DNA of 64,000 bases from Archangium lansingense (GCF_026626635.1 NZ_JAPNKA010000001.1:5828001-5892000); one strand, 5' to 3'. Counted from the first letter of the stretch, positions 33,400-43,800 are shown. Notes: generated by a model from the letters alone, not told the origin. Numbers and translations: made by a program.

Positions 33400-34027
33400 T
33401 CAGGTGCCCCGTCCGCTCGCGCTTCGTCCTCAGGTAGCCGACGTTATGCGGATTATGCTCCGTACGCGAGGGAATGCGTCGTCGTACGGGAATTCCCTCT
33501 TCCACCAGGCCTGCAATTTTCAGCGGATTGTTGGTGATGAGGTCCACGGACCGCACCCCCAGCAGCCTCAACATCTCCGCGGCGATGTCGTAGCTGCGCA
33601 GATCGTCCGGGAAGCCGAGCTTCCGGTTGGCCTCGTAGGTGTCCAGCCCCTCGGCCTGCAGGGCGTAGGCCTTGATCTTGTTGCCCAGGCCGATGCCCCG
33701 GCCCTCCTGGCGCAGGTAGAGCACCACCCCGCACCCATTCTGGGTGACGAAGTCCAGCGCCCGGTCCAGCTGCTCCCGGCAGTCGCACTTCAGGCTGCCG
33801 AACACCTCGCTGGTCAGACACTCGGAGTGCACCCGGACCGGCACGCCCTCCAACCCCTGCACCTCGCCCACCACCAGCGCCACGTGCTCCCGCCCGTTGC
33901 GCTTCTCGCGGAAGACGACCGTGCGCAGCACGCCTCGTCCAGTGGGCACATCCGCTTCCGAGAACTTCTCCAGCAGGGAAGTGCTCTTGCGGGTCGGAAG
34001 AACCTGAGGTGTACGCGACTCGGACAT
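33350..34027 (-). CDS. ribA: GTP cyclohydrolase II (RibA)
   Basis: 225 residues from the ATG at 34025-34027; 36 residues of a longer, Cys-rich frame upstream are discarded. The zinc-site Cys residues are in CLTSEVFGSLKCDCREQL, followed by LRQEGRGIGLGNKIKAYALQ and the C-terminal LLGVRSVDLITNNPLKI. It opens GTP for riboflavin synthesis. It is not fused to a RibB domain, unlike many RibBA proteins. The C-terminus carries a short acidic tail (AEDDDD). moeA ends 67 nt upstream on the same strand. Confidence 0.94.
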   Translation of the reverse strand: MSESRTPQVLPTRKSTSLLEKFSEADVPTGRGVLRTVVFREKRNGREHVALVVGEVQGLEGVPVRVHSECLTSEVFGSLKCDCREQLDRALDFVTQNGCGVVLYLRQEGRGIGLGNKIKAYALQAEGLDTYEANRKLGFPDDLRSYDIAAEMLRLLGVRSVDLITNNPLKIAGLVEEGIPVRRRIPSRTEHNPHNVGYLRTKRERTGHLIELFAEDDDDTEAKVG

Positions 34028-34094
34028 GATGACCCTTTCTCCCGCACAACACTTGGAGGCACAAGGTTGGATGCAAACCCAGGCAGTTCGTTCC

Positions 34095-35321
34095 TCATGC
34101 CCCCCAGGACAGAGGTAGCAGTTCCACCTTGTCACCAGTAGCTAGCCTACTGGACGAGCGCGGGAAGTGAAGCAGGTGGGTGGCCGAGGCCGCGGAGCGC
34201 AGTGCCCCCGACGTCTGGGTGGACAGGGGCCGCGCCCACAGCTCGCCCTCCTGCCAGGTAGCCGTCACCCGGACATAGTGGGCGAGCCCCTCGGGCTTCT
34301 TCAGCTCGCCCGTCAGCCTGCCGGACACGCGTGGCGGCTCCACGTCCGAGTGTCCCAGCATGCGGCGCAGCGCCGGGCGGACGAACAGCTCGAAGGTGAC
34401 GAGCGAGGAGGTGGGGTTGCCCGGCAGCCCGATGTAGACGGTGCTTCCCTTGCGGCCCACCGCCAGCGGCTTGCCCGGCTTGATGGCCACGCGCCAGAAG
34501 TCCTGCTCCACCCCCAGCTTCCCCATCGCCTCGCGCACGAAGTCGTGCTCGCCCACGGACATGCCCGCGCTCGTCAGCACCAGGTCAAATCCCCCGGCGG
34601 CCACGAGGTGCTGGTACACGTCCTCCAGCGTGTCCCGCGCGATGCCGAGCACCGAGGGCACTCCGCCCGCTCGCAGCACGGCCAGGGAGAGTGCCGGGGC
34701 GTTGGCGTCCACGATGCGGCCCTCGGCGGGCGCGTCCGCGCGGCACAGCTCATCGCCGGTAGAGAGGATGGCCACCCGCGGCCGGCGCGGCACCGGCGCC
34801 GTCAGCATCCCCTGGCCCACCAGCAGCCCCAGCTCCGGAATCCCCAGCGGCGTGCCCCGGGGCAGCAGCACCTCGCCCTCTCGTGCATCCTCGCCTCGGG
34901 GGCGGACGAAGTGGCCCGGCCCCACCGCCTCGAGGATCTCCACCGTGTCCCCTCCGGGTGCCAGCCGCGTCCGCTCGCGCATCACCACCGCGTCCGCTCC
35001 CGACGGCAGGGGGGCTCCTGTCATGATCCGCGCACACGTGCCCGGTTGGACCTCCTGGCGGGGCGTCTGGCCGGCGTAGATCGTCTCCTTCACCTGGAGG
35101 CGGACGGGCAGGGGGGCCGACAGATCGGCGCTGCGCACCGCGAAGCCATCCATGGCCGAGTTGTCCCAGGGCGGCAGGGTCCGCTGGGCACGCACGTCCT
35201 CGGCCAGGGCGCGCCCGAGCGCCTCCTCCAGCCGGACCCACTCGGGGGGCAGCGGGGAGACCAGGGCAAGCGTGCGGGCACGGGCATCCTCCACGGGCAG
35301 CAGCGGGGTATCTTCCTTCAT
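34095..35321 (-). CDS. moeA: Molybdopterin molybdenumtransferase (MoeA)
   Basis: 408 residues from the ATG at 35319-35321; the longer frame adds 45 residues without family features. Typical blocks are PPWDNSAMDGFAVRSADL, ARIMTGAPLPSGADAVVMRE, VAILSTGDEL, TSAGMSVGEHDF, VAIKPGKPLAVG and YIGLPGNPTSSLVTFELF, covering the substrate and metal sites. It inserts molybdate into adenylated molybdopterin. With moaA at the left edge this shows molybdenum-cofactor synthesis is encoded in the region, though the two are about 34 kb apart. Confidence 0.95.
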   Translation of the reverse strand: MKEDTPLLPVEDARARTLALVSPLPPEWVRLEEALGRALAEDVRAQRTLPPWDNSAMDGFAVRSADLSAPLPVRLQVKETIYAGQTPRQEVQPGTCARIMTGAPLPSGADAVVMRERTRLAPGGDTVEILEAVGPGHFVRPRGEDAREGEVLLPRGTPLGIPELGLLVGQGMLTAPVPRRPRVAILSTGDELCRADAPAEGRIVDANAPALSLAVLRAGGVPSVLGIARDTLEDVYQHLVAAGGFDLVLTSAGMSVGEHDFVREAMGKLGVEQDFWRVAIKPGKPLAVGRKGSTVYIGLPGNPTSSLVTFELFVRPALRRMLGHSDVEPPRVSGRLTGELKKPEGLAHYVRVTATWQEGELWARPLSTQTSGALRSAASATHLLHFPRSSSRLATGDKVELLPLSWGA

Positions 35322-35443
35322 GGGTCGGGCGTCCTCAGGATGATCTCCCAGGGTAGATCGGCTCGACCCCGGGTCTGGCGAAACAGACGTGTAGCGACTG
35401 GCTGTTTTTGGGATCAAAGTCCCTAGGAAATTCAAGACTTTGT

Positions 35444-35472
35444 TTGACAGTCCCACTGATCATCGTTACAAG
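35444..35472 (+). promoter_or_regulatory. Candidate housekeeping promoter of the histone-tail gene
   Basis: TTGACA (35444-35449, perfect -35), a 17-nt spacer and TACAAG (35467-35472, four of six -10 bases). It lies 87 nt before the ATG at 35559, in the 237-nt gap divergent from moeA. Confidence 0.65.
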
Positions 35473-35558
35473 CGCTGGTGATCGCATGGCCCGCGTCCGG
35501 GCAGATTCCGGTGCGCCAACCCGTTGAAAAGACACGGGAATTCAAGGAGACAGCGTCG

Positions 35559-36998
35559 ATGGCCAAGCCCAGGTCCGGGGCCAAGAAGGCGACTCCCGCT
35601 GCGAAGAAGGTCAAGTCGACGAAGCCGGGTGTGCTCAAGAGCGCCTCCAAGAGCGTGGCCAAGGCTGCCGCGAAGTTGGTGACGAAGAAGGCCGCCGGTA
35701 GCGCGAAGCAGGAGAAGGCTCCAGCGGAGAAGAAGGCTGCACCCGCCGCCGCGAAGAATGCCGCCGCGAAGGCCGCCACCAAGGTGAAGGAGGTCGCCAC
35801 GGCGGCTACCAAGATTGCCGCGAAGACGGCCGCCAAGGTGAAGGAAGTCGCCGCGCCCAAGGCCAAGGAGAAGGAGCCAGCGCCCAAGGTGAAGGAGGCC
35901 CCTCCGGCTCCCGCCCCCAAGGGGAAGGAAGCCCCTGCGCCCAAGGCCAAGGAGCCCGCTCCCAAGGGCAAGGGCCGGGAGGTTCCGGTGGCGCCGCCGG
36001 CGGCCGAGAAGCCCCGTCCCCGCGCCACCAAGCTGCCGCCCATGGCCGAGCCGCTCAACAAGCGCGACCTGGAGCAGCTGCTCACCGCCGGCACGGGCCG
36101 TGGCGTGGTGGGCGAGGGCAGCCTCAAGGGCCGCCTGACGGTGATCGACGGGCTGCCCAACCTGGTGGTGGTGGGCCGCGACAAGCGCGAGCTGACCTTC
36201 ATCCTCCAGGGGCCGGATCAAGAGGTGCTGCCGGCCTACATGGACCACAAGGTCTCCGTCAGCGGACTCATCAAGAAGACCACCAACTACGGCGGCACGG
36301 TGGACGTGCGGAAGTTCTCCGCCAAGAAGCCCGAGGTGGAGGAGCCCACGCCGGAGCCGGTGGAGGCCGAGGTCCGGCTGCGCTACCTGTCCCCCGGCGA
36401 GGTATCCCAGGTGGTATCGGCCGGTATGGGCGCGGGCATGAAGGGCTTTGCCGCGCTGCGTGGCAACCTGGAGATGACGGGCGACGAGTTCGTGCTGGTG
36501 GTGTCCAACGGCGGCACCCGGCAGCAGGTCTCCTACATCCTCGAGGGCAAGGGCGCCAAGGGACTGCGCAAGTTCCTGGGCCACACCCTCGCCGTCACCG
36601 GCGTGGTGGACAAGTCCTCCGGCTGGGGTGGCCGCATCGACGTGGAGAACGTGGAGCCGCGCCCCTCGGAGGCCCGGCCCATCTCCCGCGAGGGTCTGGA
36701 GTCCGTCCATGTGGAGGGCGAGCAGCCGGCCAACATCGACGTGAAGCTCAACCACGCCTTCACCTTGCGGCTCCCGGAGCAGGCGGGTTTCACCTGGGCC
36801 ATCGAGCCCACGGCGGCCAAGCGCGTGGGCCTGCGGGAGGCCAACTTCGAGCCCGCCTCGGACGGCGCCGCCACCCGCGAGTTCTTCTTCACCCCTCGCA
36901 ACCCCGGTACTTCCGAGGTCGAGTTCTTCCTCGCCAAGGCCTTCAACCCTGGCCAGGTGGAGCGGTCGTTCAAGCTCACGGTGAACGTCAAGCCCTGA
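35559..36998 (+). CDS. Histone-H1-like tail / duplicated beta-domain / chagasin-like protein
   Basis: 479 residues from the ATG at 35559, with AAGGAGA eight bases upstream. Residues 1-155 are almost only Lys, Ala, Pro and Glu (KKAAPAAAKNAAAKAATKVK), like histone H1 tails and the tail of myxobacterial CarD-type regulators, and likely bind nucleic acid. Two related units of about 90 residues follow (about 163-250 and 273-360), each ending in a stretch like HxVxVxGxxxKxxxxGGxxDV, possibly OB-like folds. The last 85 residues (about 393-479, FTLRLPEQAGFTWAIEP... EFFFTPRNPGTSEVEFFLAKA) resemble chagasin (I42) protease inhibitors. No signal peptide is seen. Function unknown. A clear terminator follows. 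Confidence 0.7.
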   Translation: MAKPRSGAKKATPAAKKVKSTKPGVLKSASKSVAKAAAKLVTKKAAGSAKQEKAPAEKKAAPAAAKNAAAKAATKVKEVATAATKIAAKTAAKVKEVAAPKAKEKEPAPKVKEAPPAPAPKGKEAPAPKAKEPAPKGKGREVPVAPPAAEKPRPRATKLPPMAEPLNKRDLEQLLTAGTGRGVVGEGSLKGRLTVIDGLPNLVVVGRDKRELTFILQGPDQEVLPAYMDHKVSVSGLIKKTTNYGGTVDVRKFSAKKPEVEEPTPEPVEAEVRLRYLSPGEVSQVVSAGMGAGMKGFAALRGNLEMTGDEFVLVVSNGGTRQQVSYILEGKGAKGLRKFLGHTLAVTGVVDKSSGWGGRIDVENVEPRPSEARPISREGLESVHVEGEQPANIDVKLNHAFTLRLPEQAGFTWAIEPTAAKRVGLREANFEPASDGAATREFFFTPRNPGTSEVEFFLAKAFNPGQVERSFKLTVNVKP

Positions 36999-37040
36999 GG
37001 GCCCATCTGACACCGCGAGTCCACGCCTCCTCATCCTTCC

Positions 37041-37081
37041 GCCCGGGGGTCCCAAGTGGGACCTGCCGGGCTTACTTTTTT
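37041..37081 (+). terminator. Intrinsic terminator after the histone-tail gene
   Basis: Two-part stem: GCCCGG/CCGGGC outside and GGTCCC/GGGACC inside, separated by a small asymmetric internal loop, with an AAGT loop. It is followed by TTAC and a run of seven T ending at 37081. It lies 42 nt after the stop. Confidence 0.85.
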
Positions 37082-37116
37082 CAGGGCCCGCTGGGCTCCC
37101 TGATTCGGGACCTCTC

Positions 37117-40100
37117 GTGACCGACCTTCCTCGCGACGTGAAGCGCCACCTGGCGGAGTCCAAGCACCCGCTCGGCATCCAGGAGCTGTTGAAGCTCACC
37201 CACCTGCATCCCGGGCAGCAGACCCAGCTCAAGCGCACCCTGCGCGACATGGTCCGCAGCGGCGAGCTTCTCAAAGAGGGCAAGCGCTTCCGCTTGCAGA
37301 CCGGGCGGCCACCCTCGACGGGGAGCGATGGAGAGGGCCGGGCGTACCCTCCTCAGCTCCGGCGTGGGCGCGAGGAGCAGGGGCCCGGTGGCAGGCGCGG
37401 TCGCGGGGACGAGCAGCGGCCCGGTGGTCCGCGCGAGGAACCGCGCCCCGAGCCCGATGCGCGCTTTGCCCCCCGGGGTCGTTTCTCGAAGGAGGAGCGG
37501 CCCGAGCCGCGAGGCCGCTTCGTGCGCGAGGGTCGCATGGAGCCCCAGAACCGCTTCGCCCGGGACGAGCGCGGCGGACCTCCCTCGCGTGGTCCGTCGG
37601 AGCAGGCGGGCCGTTTCGAGCCCCGGAACCGCTTCGCCCGGGATGAGCGTGGCGGGCCCGGCCAGCGCGGTCGTTCCGAGCAGCGGGGTTCCGGTCCCCA
37701 GGGTGGCTACGGCCGACAGGAGCGGCCCGGTGGCGGACGTATCGAGCAGGCGGGCCGTTTCGAGCCCCGGAATCGCTTCGCTCGGGATGAGCGCGGCGGG
37801 CCCAACCAGCGCGGCCGTTCCGAGCAGGAGCGTCGCCCGGGACGGGGAGGGCGCTTCGAGCGCGAGGAGCGTTTCGAGCCGCGAGGCCGCGGTGGCTGGG
37901 GAGGGCGTGAGCGGGGCGAGGGGCAGGAGTCCTCCACCGTGGAGGGCATCCTCCACGTGCACCGCGATGGCTACGGCTTCGTCCACCCCAGCTCGGGGGA
38001 GGGGGACAACATCTTCCTTCCGCCGCAGGAGGCCGCGCGGGCGCTCGACAACGACCGCGTGCTCGTGGAGGCCTGGGGCCGTCCCGGACGCATGGAGGGC
38101 CGTCTGCTGCAGGTGGTCGGCCGCACTCGGCAGCTCGCCGTCGGCACCTACATGGCGCACGGCAAGCGCGAGGCCCTGGTCATCCCCTACGACAAGAACC
38201 TCCAGACGCAGGGCCACATCCGCGTCCCGCCCACCCAGATGGCGCGAGACGGGGACGTGGTGAAGGTGCGGCTCGGCATCGGCGCGGAGCTGCTGGAGCC
38301 GGGTGAGGGCCTCTATGGCGAGGTCGCCGGTTCCATCGGCAAGCCCGGGGACCCGAGCAACGAGGTGCTCTCCATCGCCTATTCGCAGGGCTTCTCCGAC
38401 GAGTTCCCTCCCGAGGTCATGGACGAGGCGGACCGCATCCGCCCGGTGGTGAGCGAGGAGGAGGCTCGGGGCGAGGAGCGCCGCGACCTGCGTCAGCTGC
38501 CGCTCGTCACCATCGACGGCGAGGATGCCCGCGACTTCGACGACGCCGTCTACGTCGAGCCCCACTCCGAGGGTTGGCGGCTCGTGGTGGCCATCGCCGA
38601 TGTGACGCACTACGTGCGCGAGGGCACCGCGCTGGATGCCGAGGCCCTGCGCCGCGCTACGTCCGTCTACCTGCCGGATCGCGTGCTGCCCATGCTCCCC
38701 GAGCGGCTCAGCAACGGCATCTGCTCGCTGCGTCCCGACGAGGACCGGCTGTGCATGGTGGCCGACATGGTGCTCGACAGGAGCGGACGGCTCGTCTCCA
38801 GTGAGATCTACCCGGGCGTCATGCGCAGCCAGGCTCGCTGCACCTACAACGAGGTGCAGGATGTGCTGGACGGCAAGGACGTCCCCCACCGCAACGCCTT
38901 CAAGCCCCACTTCGAGCGGCTCATGGAGCTGGCCCGGGTGTTGATGCGCATGCGCAAGGAGCGCGGCGCCATCGACTTCAACCTGCCCGAGCACAAGGTG
39001 GTGATGGGCGAGGACGGCATGCCCTCGCGCATGGAGCGCCGCGAGCGCAAGGACAGCCACCGTCTCATCGAGGAGTGCATGCTCGCCGCCAACGAGGCGG
39101 TGGCGAAGTTCTTCGCCGACCTGGGCCTGCCCAGCGTCTACCGCTACCACGGTGAGCCCGATGAGGAGAAACTGGCCGTCTTCGCCCAGCTCGCCCAGGC
39201 CTATGGCTTCCGTCTCCAGGCCGAGGAGATCACCCCGAAGCAGCTCAATGCCTTCATGGCACAGCTTCAGGGTCACCCCGAGGAGCGCGCCCTCAACCAA
39301 CTCCTGCTGCGCTCGATGATGCAGGCCGTCTACACGGCCTCCGACATCGGCCACTACGGACTGGCCGCCGAGTACTACCTCCACTTCACCTCGCCCATCC
39401 GCCGCTACCCGGACCTGCTCGTGCACCGGCTCCTCAAGGCGCACTGGTCCCGGCGCGGACAGGCGCGCGCTCCCGCCCAGCTCGAGCGCGAGGAGCAGCG
39501 GCTGGAGGACATGGCCTCCCAGAGCTCCGAGCGCGAGCGCGCCGCCATGCAGGTGGAGCGCGAGGTCGTCTCCTTCTACGCGGCCCTGATGATGAAGGAC
39601 CGGCTGGGCGAGGAGTTCGTCGCCACCGTCGCCGGCCTCGTCGAGTTCGGCTTCTTCGTGGAGCTCGACGAGGTGCATGTCGAGGGGCTCGTCCGCGCCG
39701 ACTCGCTCGGGCTTGGCACCCGCTTCGACAAGAACCTGCACTCCTTCACGCTGCCGGGCGGCTTCCGCGTGCGCGTTGGGCAGAAGGCCCGGGTGCGGCT
39801 CGTCAACGTGAACCTGGCCCTGCGGCGCATCGAGTTCGAGGCCCTGGAGGTCGCCGGCAGGGCCGTGTCGGCCATCCAGGAGGTCGGCAGGGAGGAGCGG
39901 CAGGCACAGAAGGAACTGACTCGGCAGGAGCGCAAGAAGGAAGCCCGTGCCGCGCGCGAGCGGGCCCGGGAAGAGCGGTGGGGCCGTCCTCCCGAGCGGG
40001 TCGAGATGTCCATGGCAGAGGCGGAGGCGCTTCGGAAACGGGAGGCCGAGGAGGCCGCCGCGGCTCAGGCTCCGGCAGCACCGGAAGAGGCCGCGCCGGT

Positions 40101-40614
40101 GGCGCCTCCCACCGTGGAGCGGCAGACCGAGTCCGTGGAGATCGTGGATCGGTTCACCCCGAAGTCTCCGGCGGGCTTCGATCGCATCCGCGCCCTGGCT
40201 GCCCTGGACGCGCGCGAAGCGCCTGTGGAGACCGGGAAAGCCGCCGAGGAGAAGCCCGCGGCTGCGAAGCGGGCTGCCGCCGGGGCTCGGAAGAAGACCG
40301 CTCCTCCTCCCGCCGTGAAGAAGGCCGCGGCGGGTGGGGCGAAGAAGAAGGCCGCGACCGCGAAGAAGGCGCCAGCCGTGAAGAAGGCCGCGGCCGCCAA
40401 GAAGGCTCCGGCTGCGAAGAAGGCGCCAGCCGTGAAGAAGGCCGCCGCGAAGAAGCCGGCTCGGGCTCCGGCTGCGAAGAAGGCTCCTGCCACGAAGAAG
40501 CAGGCCTCGGCCGCGAAGGCGCATGGTGCGTCGAAGGCCCGCCCCGCGGGTGGGGCCAAGGCGAAGGGCGGCGCGAAGAAGGCCACTTCCTCCCGCAAGG
40601 CGAAGAAGCGGTAG
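37117..40614 (+). CDS. rnr: Ribonuclease R with RG-rich insert and histone-like tail
   Basis: 1165 residues from a GTG, against roughly 700-810 for usual RNase R. Winged-helix-like N-terminus at about 1-65. Low-complexity Arg/Gly/Glu region at about 70-270 with repeated RFEPRNRFARDERGGP units. Cold-shock-like OB domain from about 271 (GILHVHRDGYGFVHP). RNB domain at about 455-790 with the full catalytic motif TIDGEDARDFDDAV (about 466) and HFTSPIRRYPDLLVHRLLK. S1 domain at about 834-910. The C-terminal tail (about 1045-1165) is a Lys/Ala repeat (KKAAAAKKAPAAKKAPAVKK). The core should be a processive 3'-5' exoribonuclease for structured RNA, and the two tails probably add RNA or nucleoid binding. 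Confidence 0.92.
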   Translation: MTDLPRDVKRHLAESKHPLGIQELLKLTHLHPGQQTQLKRTLRDMVRSGELLKEGKRFRLQTGRPPSTGSDGEGRAYPPQLRRGREEQGPGGRRGRGDEQRPGGPREEPRPEPDARFAPRGRFSKEERPEPRGRFVREGRMEPQNRFARDERGGPPSRGPSEQAGRFEPRNRFARDERGGPGQRGRSEQRGSGPQGGYGRQERPGGGRIEQAGRFEPRNRFARDERGGPNQRGRSEQERRPGRGGRFEREERFEPRGRGGWGGRERGEGQESSTVEGILHVHRDGYGFVHPSSGEGDNIFLPPQEAARALDNDRVLVEAWGRPGRMEGRLLQVVGRTRQLAVGTYMAHGKREALVIPYDKNLQTQGHIRVPPTQMARDGDVVKVRLGIGAELLEPGEGLYGEVAGSIGKPGDPSNEVLSIAYSQGFSDEFPPEVMDEADRIRPVVSEEEARGEERRDLRQLPLVTIDGEDARDFDDAVYVEPHSEGWRLVVAIADVTHYVREGTALDAEALRRATSVYLPDRVLPMLPERLSNGICSLRPDEDRLCMVADMVLDRSGRLVSSEIYPGVMRSQARCTYNEVQDVLDGKDVPHRNAFKPHFERLMELARVLMRMRKERGAIDFNLPEHKVVMGEDGMPSRMERRERKDSHRLIEECMLAANEAVAKFFADLGLPSVYRYHGEPDEEKLAVFAQLAQAYGFRLQAEEITPKQLNAFMAQLQGHPEERALNQLLLRSMMQAVYTASDIGHYGLAAEYYLHFTSPIRRYPDLLVHRLLKAHWSRRGQARAPAQLEREEQRLEDMASQSSERERAAMQVEREVVSFYAALMMKDRLGEEFVATVAGLVEFGFFVELDEVHVEGLVRADSLGLGTRFDKNLHSFTLPGGFRVRVGQKARVRLVNVNLALRRIEFEALEVAGRAVSAIQEVGREERQAQKELTRQERKKEARAARERAREERWGRPPERVEMSMAEAEALRKREAEEAAAAQAPAAPEEAAPVAPPTVERQTESVEIVDRFTPKSPAGFDRIRALAALDAREAPVETGKAAEEKPAAAKRAAAGARKKTAPPPAVKKAAAGGAKKKAATAKKAPAVKKAAAAKKAPAAKKAPAVKKAAAKKPARAPAAKKAPATKKQASAAKAHGASKARPAGGAKAKGGAKKATSSRKAKKR

Positions 40615-40804
40615 AGCAGGGGGGCTGGGGACGATCCGCCCCAGCCCTCGCGTGTCGTGGACCGCTTGCGCTGGCACTCGCGGTGTCAGCTACCCGCTTG
40701 TCCAGGGGGGAGGTGTTCCTCCGCCCTGCCCCTGTTCTGTATCCTTGCGACACGCCACCGCGAGCAGATTCTCGGGGCCGGTCCCGGGGGGGGCTCTTCC
40801 ACGC

Positions 40805-43800
40805 ATGTTGCACATTCGAGGCTACACACTTCGAGGGGCGATCAAGGCCACCGGGGCGAATCTGCTGTTCCATGCGGTGCGGGACGCGGACGGCTTGCCC
40901 CTCATCCTCAAGACACCCATGGCTTCCTCTCCGGGACCTCGCGAGCGCGAGCGCTACCACCGAGAGTTCGCCATCCTCCAGCGGCTCCGCGATGTGGGGG
41001 GCGTCACCCGACCCCACGCGTGTGAGCGGGTCCACGAGCGCCCCGTGCTTCTCCTGGAGGAGATGGAGGGCACCCCCCTGTCCGAGCTCACCGGTGCGCC
41101 GCTCGAGCCCGCCCGCGTCCTGAAGCTCTCCATCTCCCTGGCCTCGACCCTGGCGGAGCTGCACCGCCGCGGCGTCGTCCATAAGGACATCAAGCCCTCG
41201 AACGTCATCCTCACGCCCACGGGCGAGGCGTGCCTCCTCGACTTTGGTACGGCCTCCCTGCACCTCGTCGAGCACGTGGACGCGGCCCCTGCCTCTCTGC
41301 TCGAAGGCACCCTGGCCTATATGTCCCCCGAGCAGACCGGGCGGATGAATCGCCCGGTGGATTACCGCACCGACTTCTACTCACTGGGCGTCATGCTCTA
41401 CGAGTTGCTCACGGGCAGCCGTCCCTTCCACGGGCGCGATGCGCTCGAGTGGTTCCACGCTCATCTGGCCCTGGTCCCCCCGTCTCCGCTGGAGCGGGTG
41501 CCGAGCCTGCCTCCCGTCCTGTCCGCCATCGTGATGAAGCTGTTGGCCAAGGTCGCCGAGGAGCGCTACCAGAGCGCCGACGGCCTGAAGGCCGACCTCG
41601 AGCGGTGCCAGGAGGGTCTTCTTCGGGGTGCGCACGAGGACTTCCCGCTCGGGGTGCATGACTTCCCCAGTCGTTTCCAGCTCCCCCAGCGGCTCTACGG
41701 GCGTGCCCCTCATGCTGCGGCCTTGCTCCAGGGCTTCGAGCGGGTGGCCCGGGGCGGTCAGCCCGAGCTCCTCCTGGTTCGTGGCTACTCTGGCATCGGC
41801 AAGTCCTCGGTGGTGCACGAGCTGCACAAGCCGGTGGTGCGGCGGCGCAGCTTCTTCCTGACCGGGAAGTTCGAGCAGTTCCAGCAGGACATCCCCTACG
41901 CCACCCTGGCGCATGCCATCAGCGGACTGACGCAGCAGTTGCTTTCGGGCACCGACGCGGAGCTGGCAGCGTGGCGCGAGCGCCTCCAGGCGGCATGGGA
42001 GGGCGAGGGCCAGCTGCTGGTAGACGTGGTGCCCCAGCTCGAGCTCATCGTCGGCAAGCAGTCGGCGGTGCTGGAGCTGCCCGCTGTCGAGGCGCAGAAC
42101 CGCTTCAACCGGGTGTTCCGCAAGTTCCTTGGCGTGTTCGCTACTTCAGAGCACCCGCTGGTTCTCTTTCTGGATGACCTGCAGTGGGCGGATGGGGCCA
42201 GTCTCCAGCTCATCAAACATCTGCTCACCCATCCGGAGACGCCACCGGTGCTGCTCATCGGGGCCTATCGCGACAACGAGGTCAGTCCCTCCCACCCGCT
42301 GGTGCACTCGCTGGAGGAGCTTCGTAAGGCAGGTGTTCAGCTCACGGAGCTCCAGCTCGAGCCGCTTCGCATGGAGGAGCTTCAGCAGCTCGTCGCCGAT
42401 ACGCTACCCGGAGCGGACGAAGGGCTCATCCAGCCGCTCTCGGCGCTTGTTCTGGAGAAGACCGGGGGCAACCCGTTCTTCGTCTTGCAGTTCATGCGGA
42501 CGCTCCACCAGGACGGCCTGCTGGTGCGTACGCCGCAGGGCACGTGGCGCTGGGATGCGGAAGGCGTCCGGGAGAAGGGCTACTCGGACAACGTCGTCGA
42601 GTTCATGGTGGGCAAGCTGCGCCAGCTTCCTCGGGAGACTCAGCATCTGCTGCGCCTGGCGGCCTGTGTAGGCAACACCTTCGACGTGACCATGCTGGCT
42701 CGCATCTCCGAGCACTATGAGCCCGGCGCGGCGGAGCAGGGGTTGGAGCCCGCGCTTCAGGAGGGACTCCTGGTGCGCGCCGGCCCGGAGCAGTACCGCT
42801 TCCTCCATGACCGCATCCAGCAGGCGGCCCATGTCCTCATCCCCGAACAGGAGCGCAAGGCCATTCACCTGCGCATTGGCCGGTTGCTGCTGGCGAGCCT
42901 GTCCGCGGAGCAGGTGCACGAGAAGCTCTTCGATGTGGTGAGCCAGCTCAACGCTGGGGCGGAGCTGATCCGCGAGCCCGAGGATCGTCGACGCGCTGCG
43001 CGTCTGAACGCCGACGCTGGTGCGAGGGCTCGGACCGCGACTGCGTTTCGCTCGGCCGCTGCCTACTTCGCCGCGGCCTTTCAGCACCTCTCCGAGGACC
43101 CCTGGGGGCTGGACTCCGAGTTGGCCTTCAAGGTCCGGCTGGAGCAGGCGCGCTGCGAGTTCATGAGCGGCAACATCGCTGACGCCCGCCGCCTGGTGCT
43201 GGAGCTCCTCCCACGGGCACGTACGCGCCCGGAGCTGGCGGCCGTCCATCGGCTGAAGAGTGAGCTGTACATCATGGCCAACGAGGTCCAGGCCGCCGCC
43301 GTCTGCCTGTTGGAGTGCCTGGCACGGATGGGCATGCCGATGCCGCTCCACCCCACCTGGGAGGAGGTGGAGAAGGCCAACGCGGAGGTCTGGGCCCTGT
43401 TGGGGGAGCGTCCCATCTCGAGCTTCATCGAGCTCCCCATGGTGGACGCCCCGGACCTGGAGGCGCTGATGAGCGTCCTCAGCGCGCTGTTCGCACCGGC
43501 GTACTACACGAGTCCCCAGCTCCTCATCCTCCACCTCAGCCGCATGGTCTCGCTCAGCTTGACCCTCGGCCACACCCCCGCGTCCGTTCATGGCTACTCC
43601 TGGTACGCGATGGTGGTGGGGACCACCTTCAAGAAGTACCGGGAGGGGCAGGCGCTGTGTGAGCTCGCCTGCGAGCTCGTGGAGCGCTACGACCTGGTCG
43701 AGCTGCGAGGCAAGGCGCTTCTCACGCGGATGCTGGTCAACTGCTGGACCCAGCCTCTCCCTGTCGCGTTGGAGCTGGGTCGCGGGGCCTTTCAGCATGC

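Noticed and set aside
34028..34135. A Cys-rich N-terminal extension of RibA that could be read as a zinc-binding domain.
   Set aside because: The ATG at 34025-34027 has an AAAGG site, and the upstream codons fall in the moeA-ribA gap and the end of moeA; they are more likely non-coding in this frame.
40523..40804. The upstream extension of the kinase-hybrid frame into the end of rnr.
   Set aside because: It overlaps the Lys/Ala tail of rnr in another frame, and the kinase domain begins properly after the ATG at 40805.
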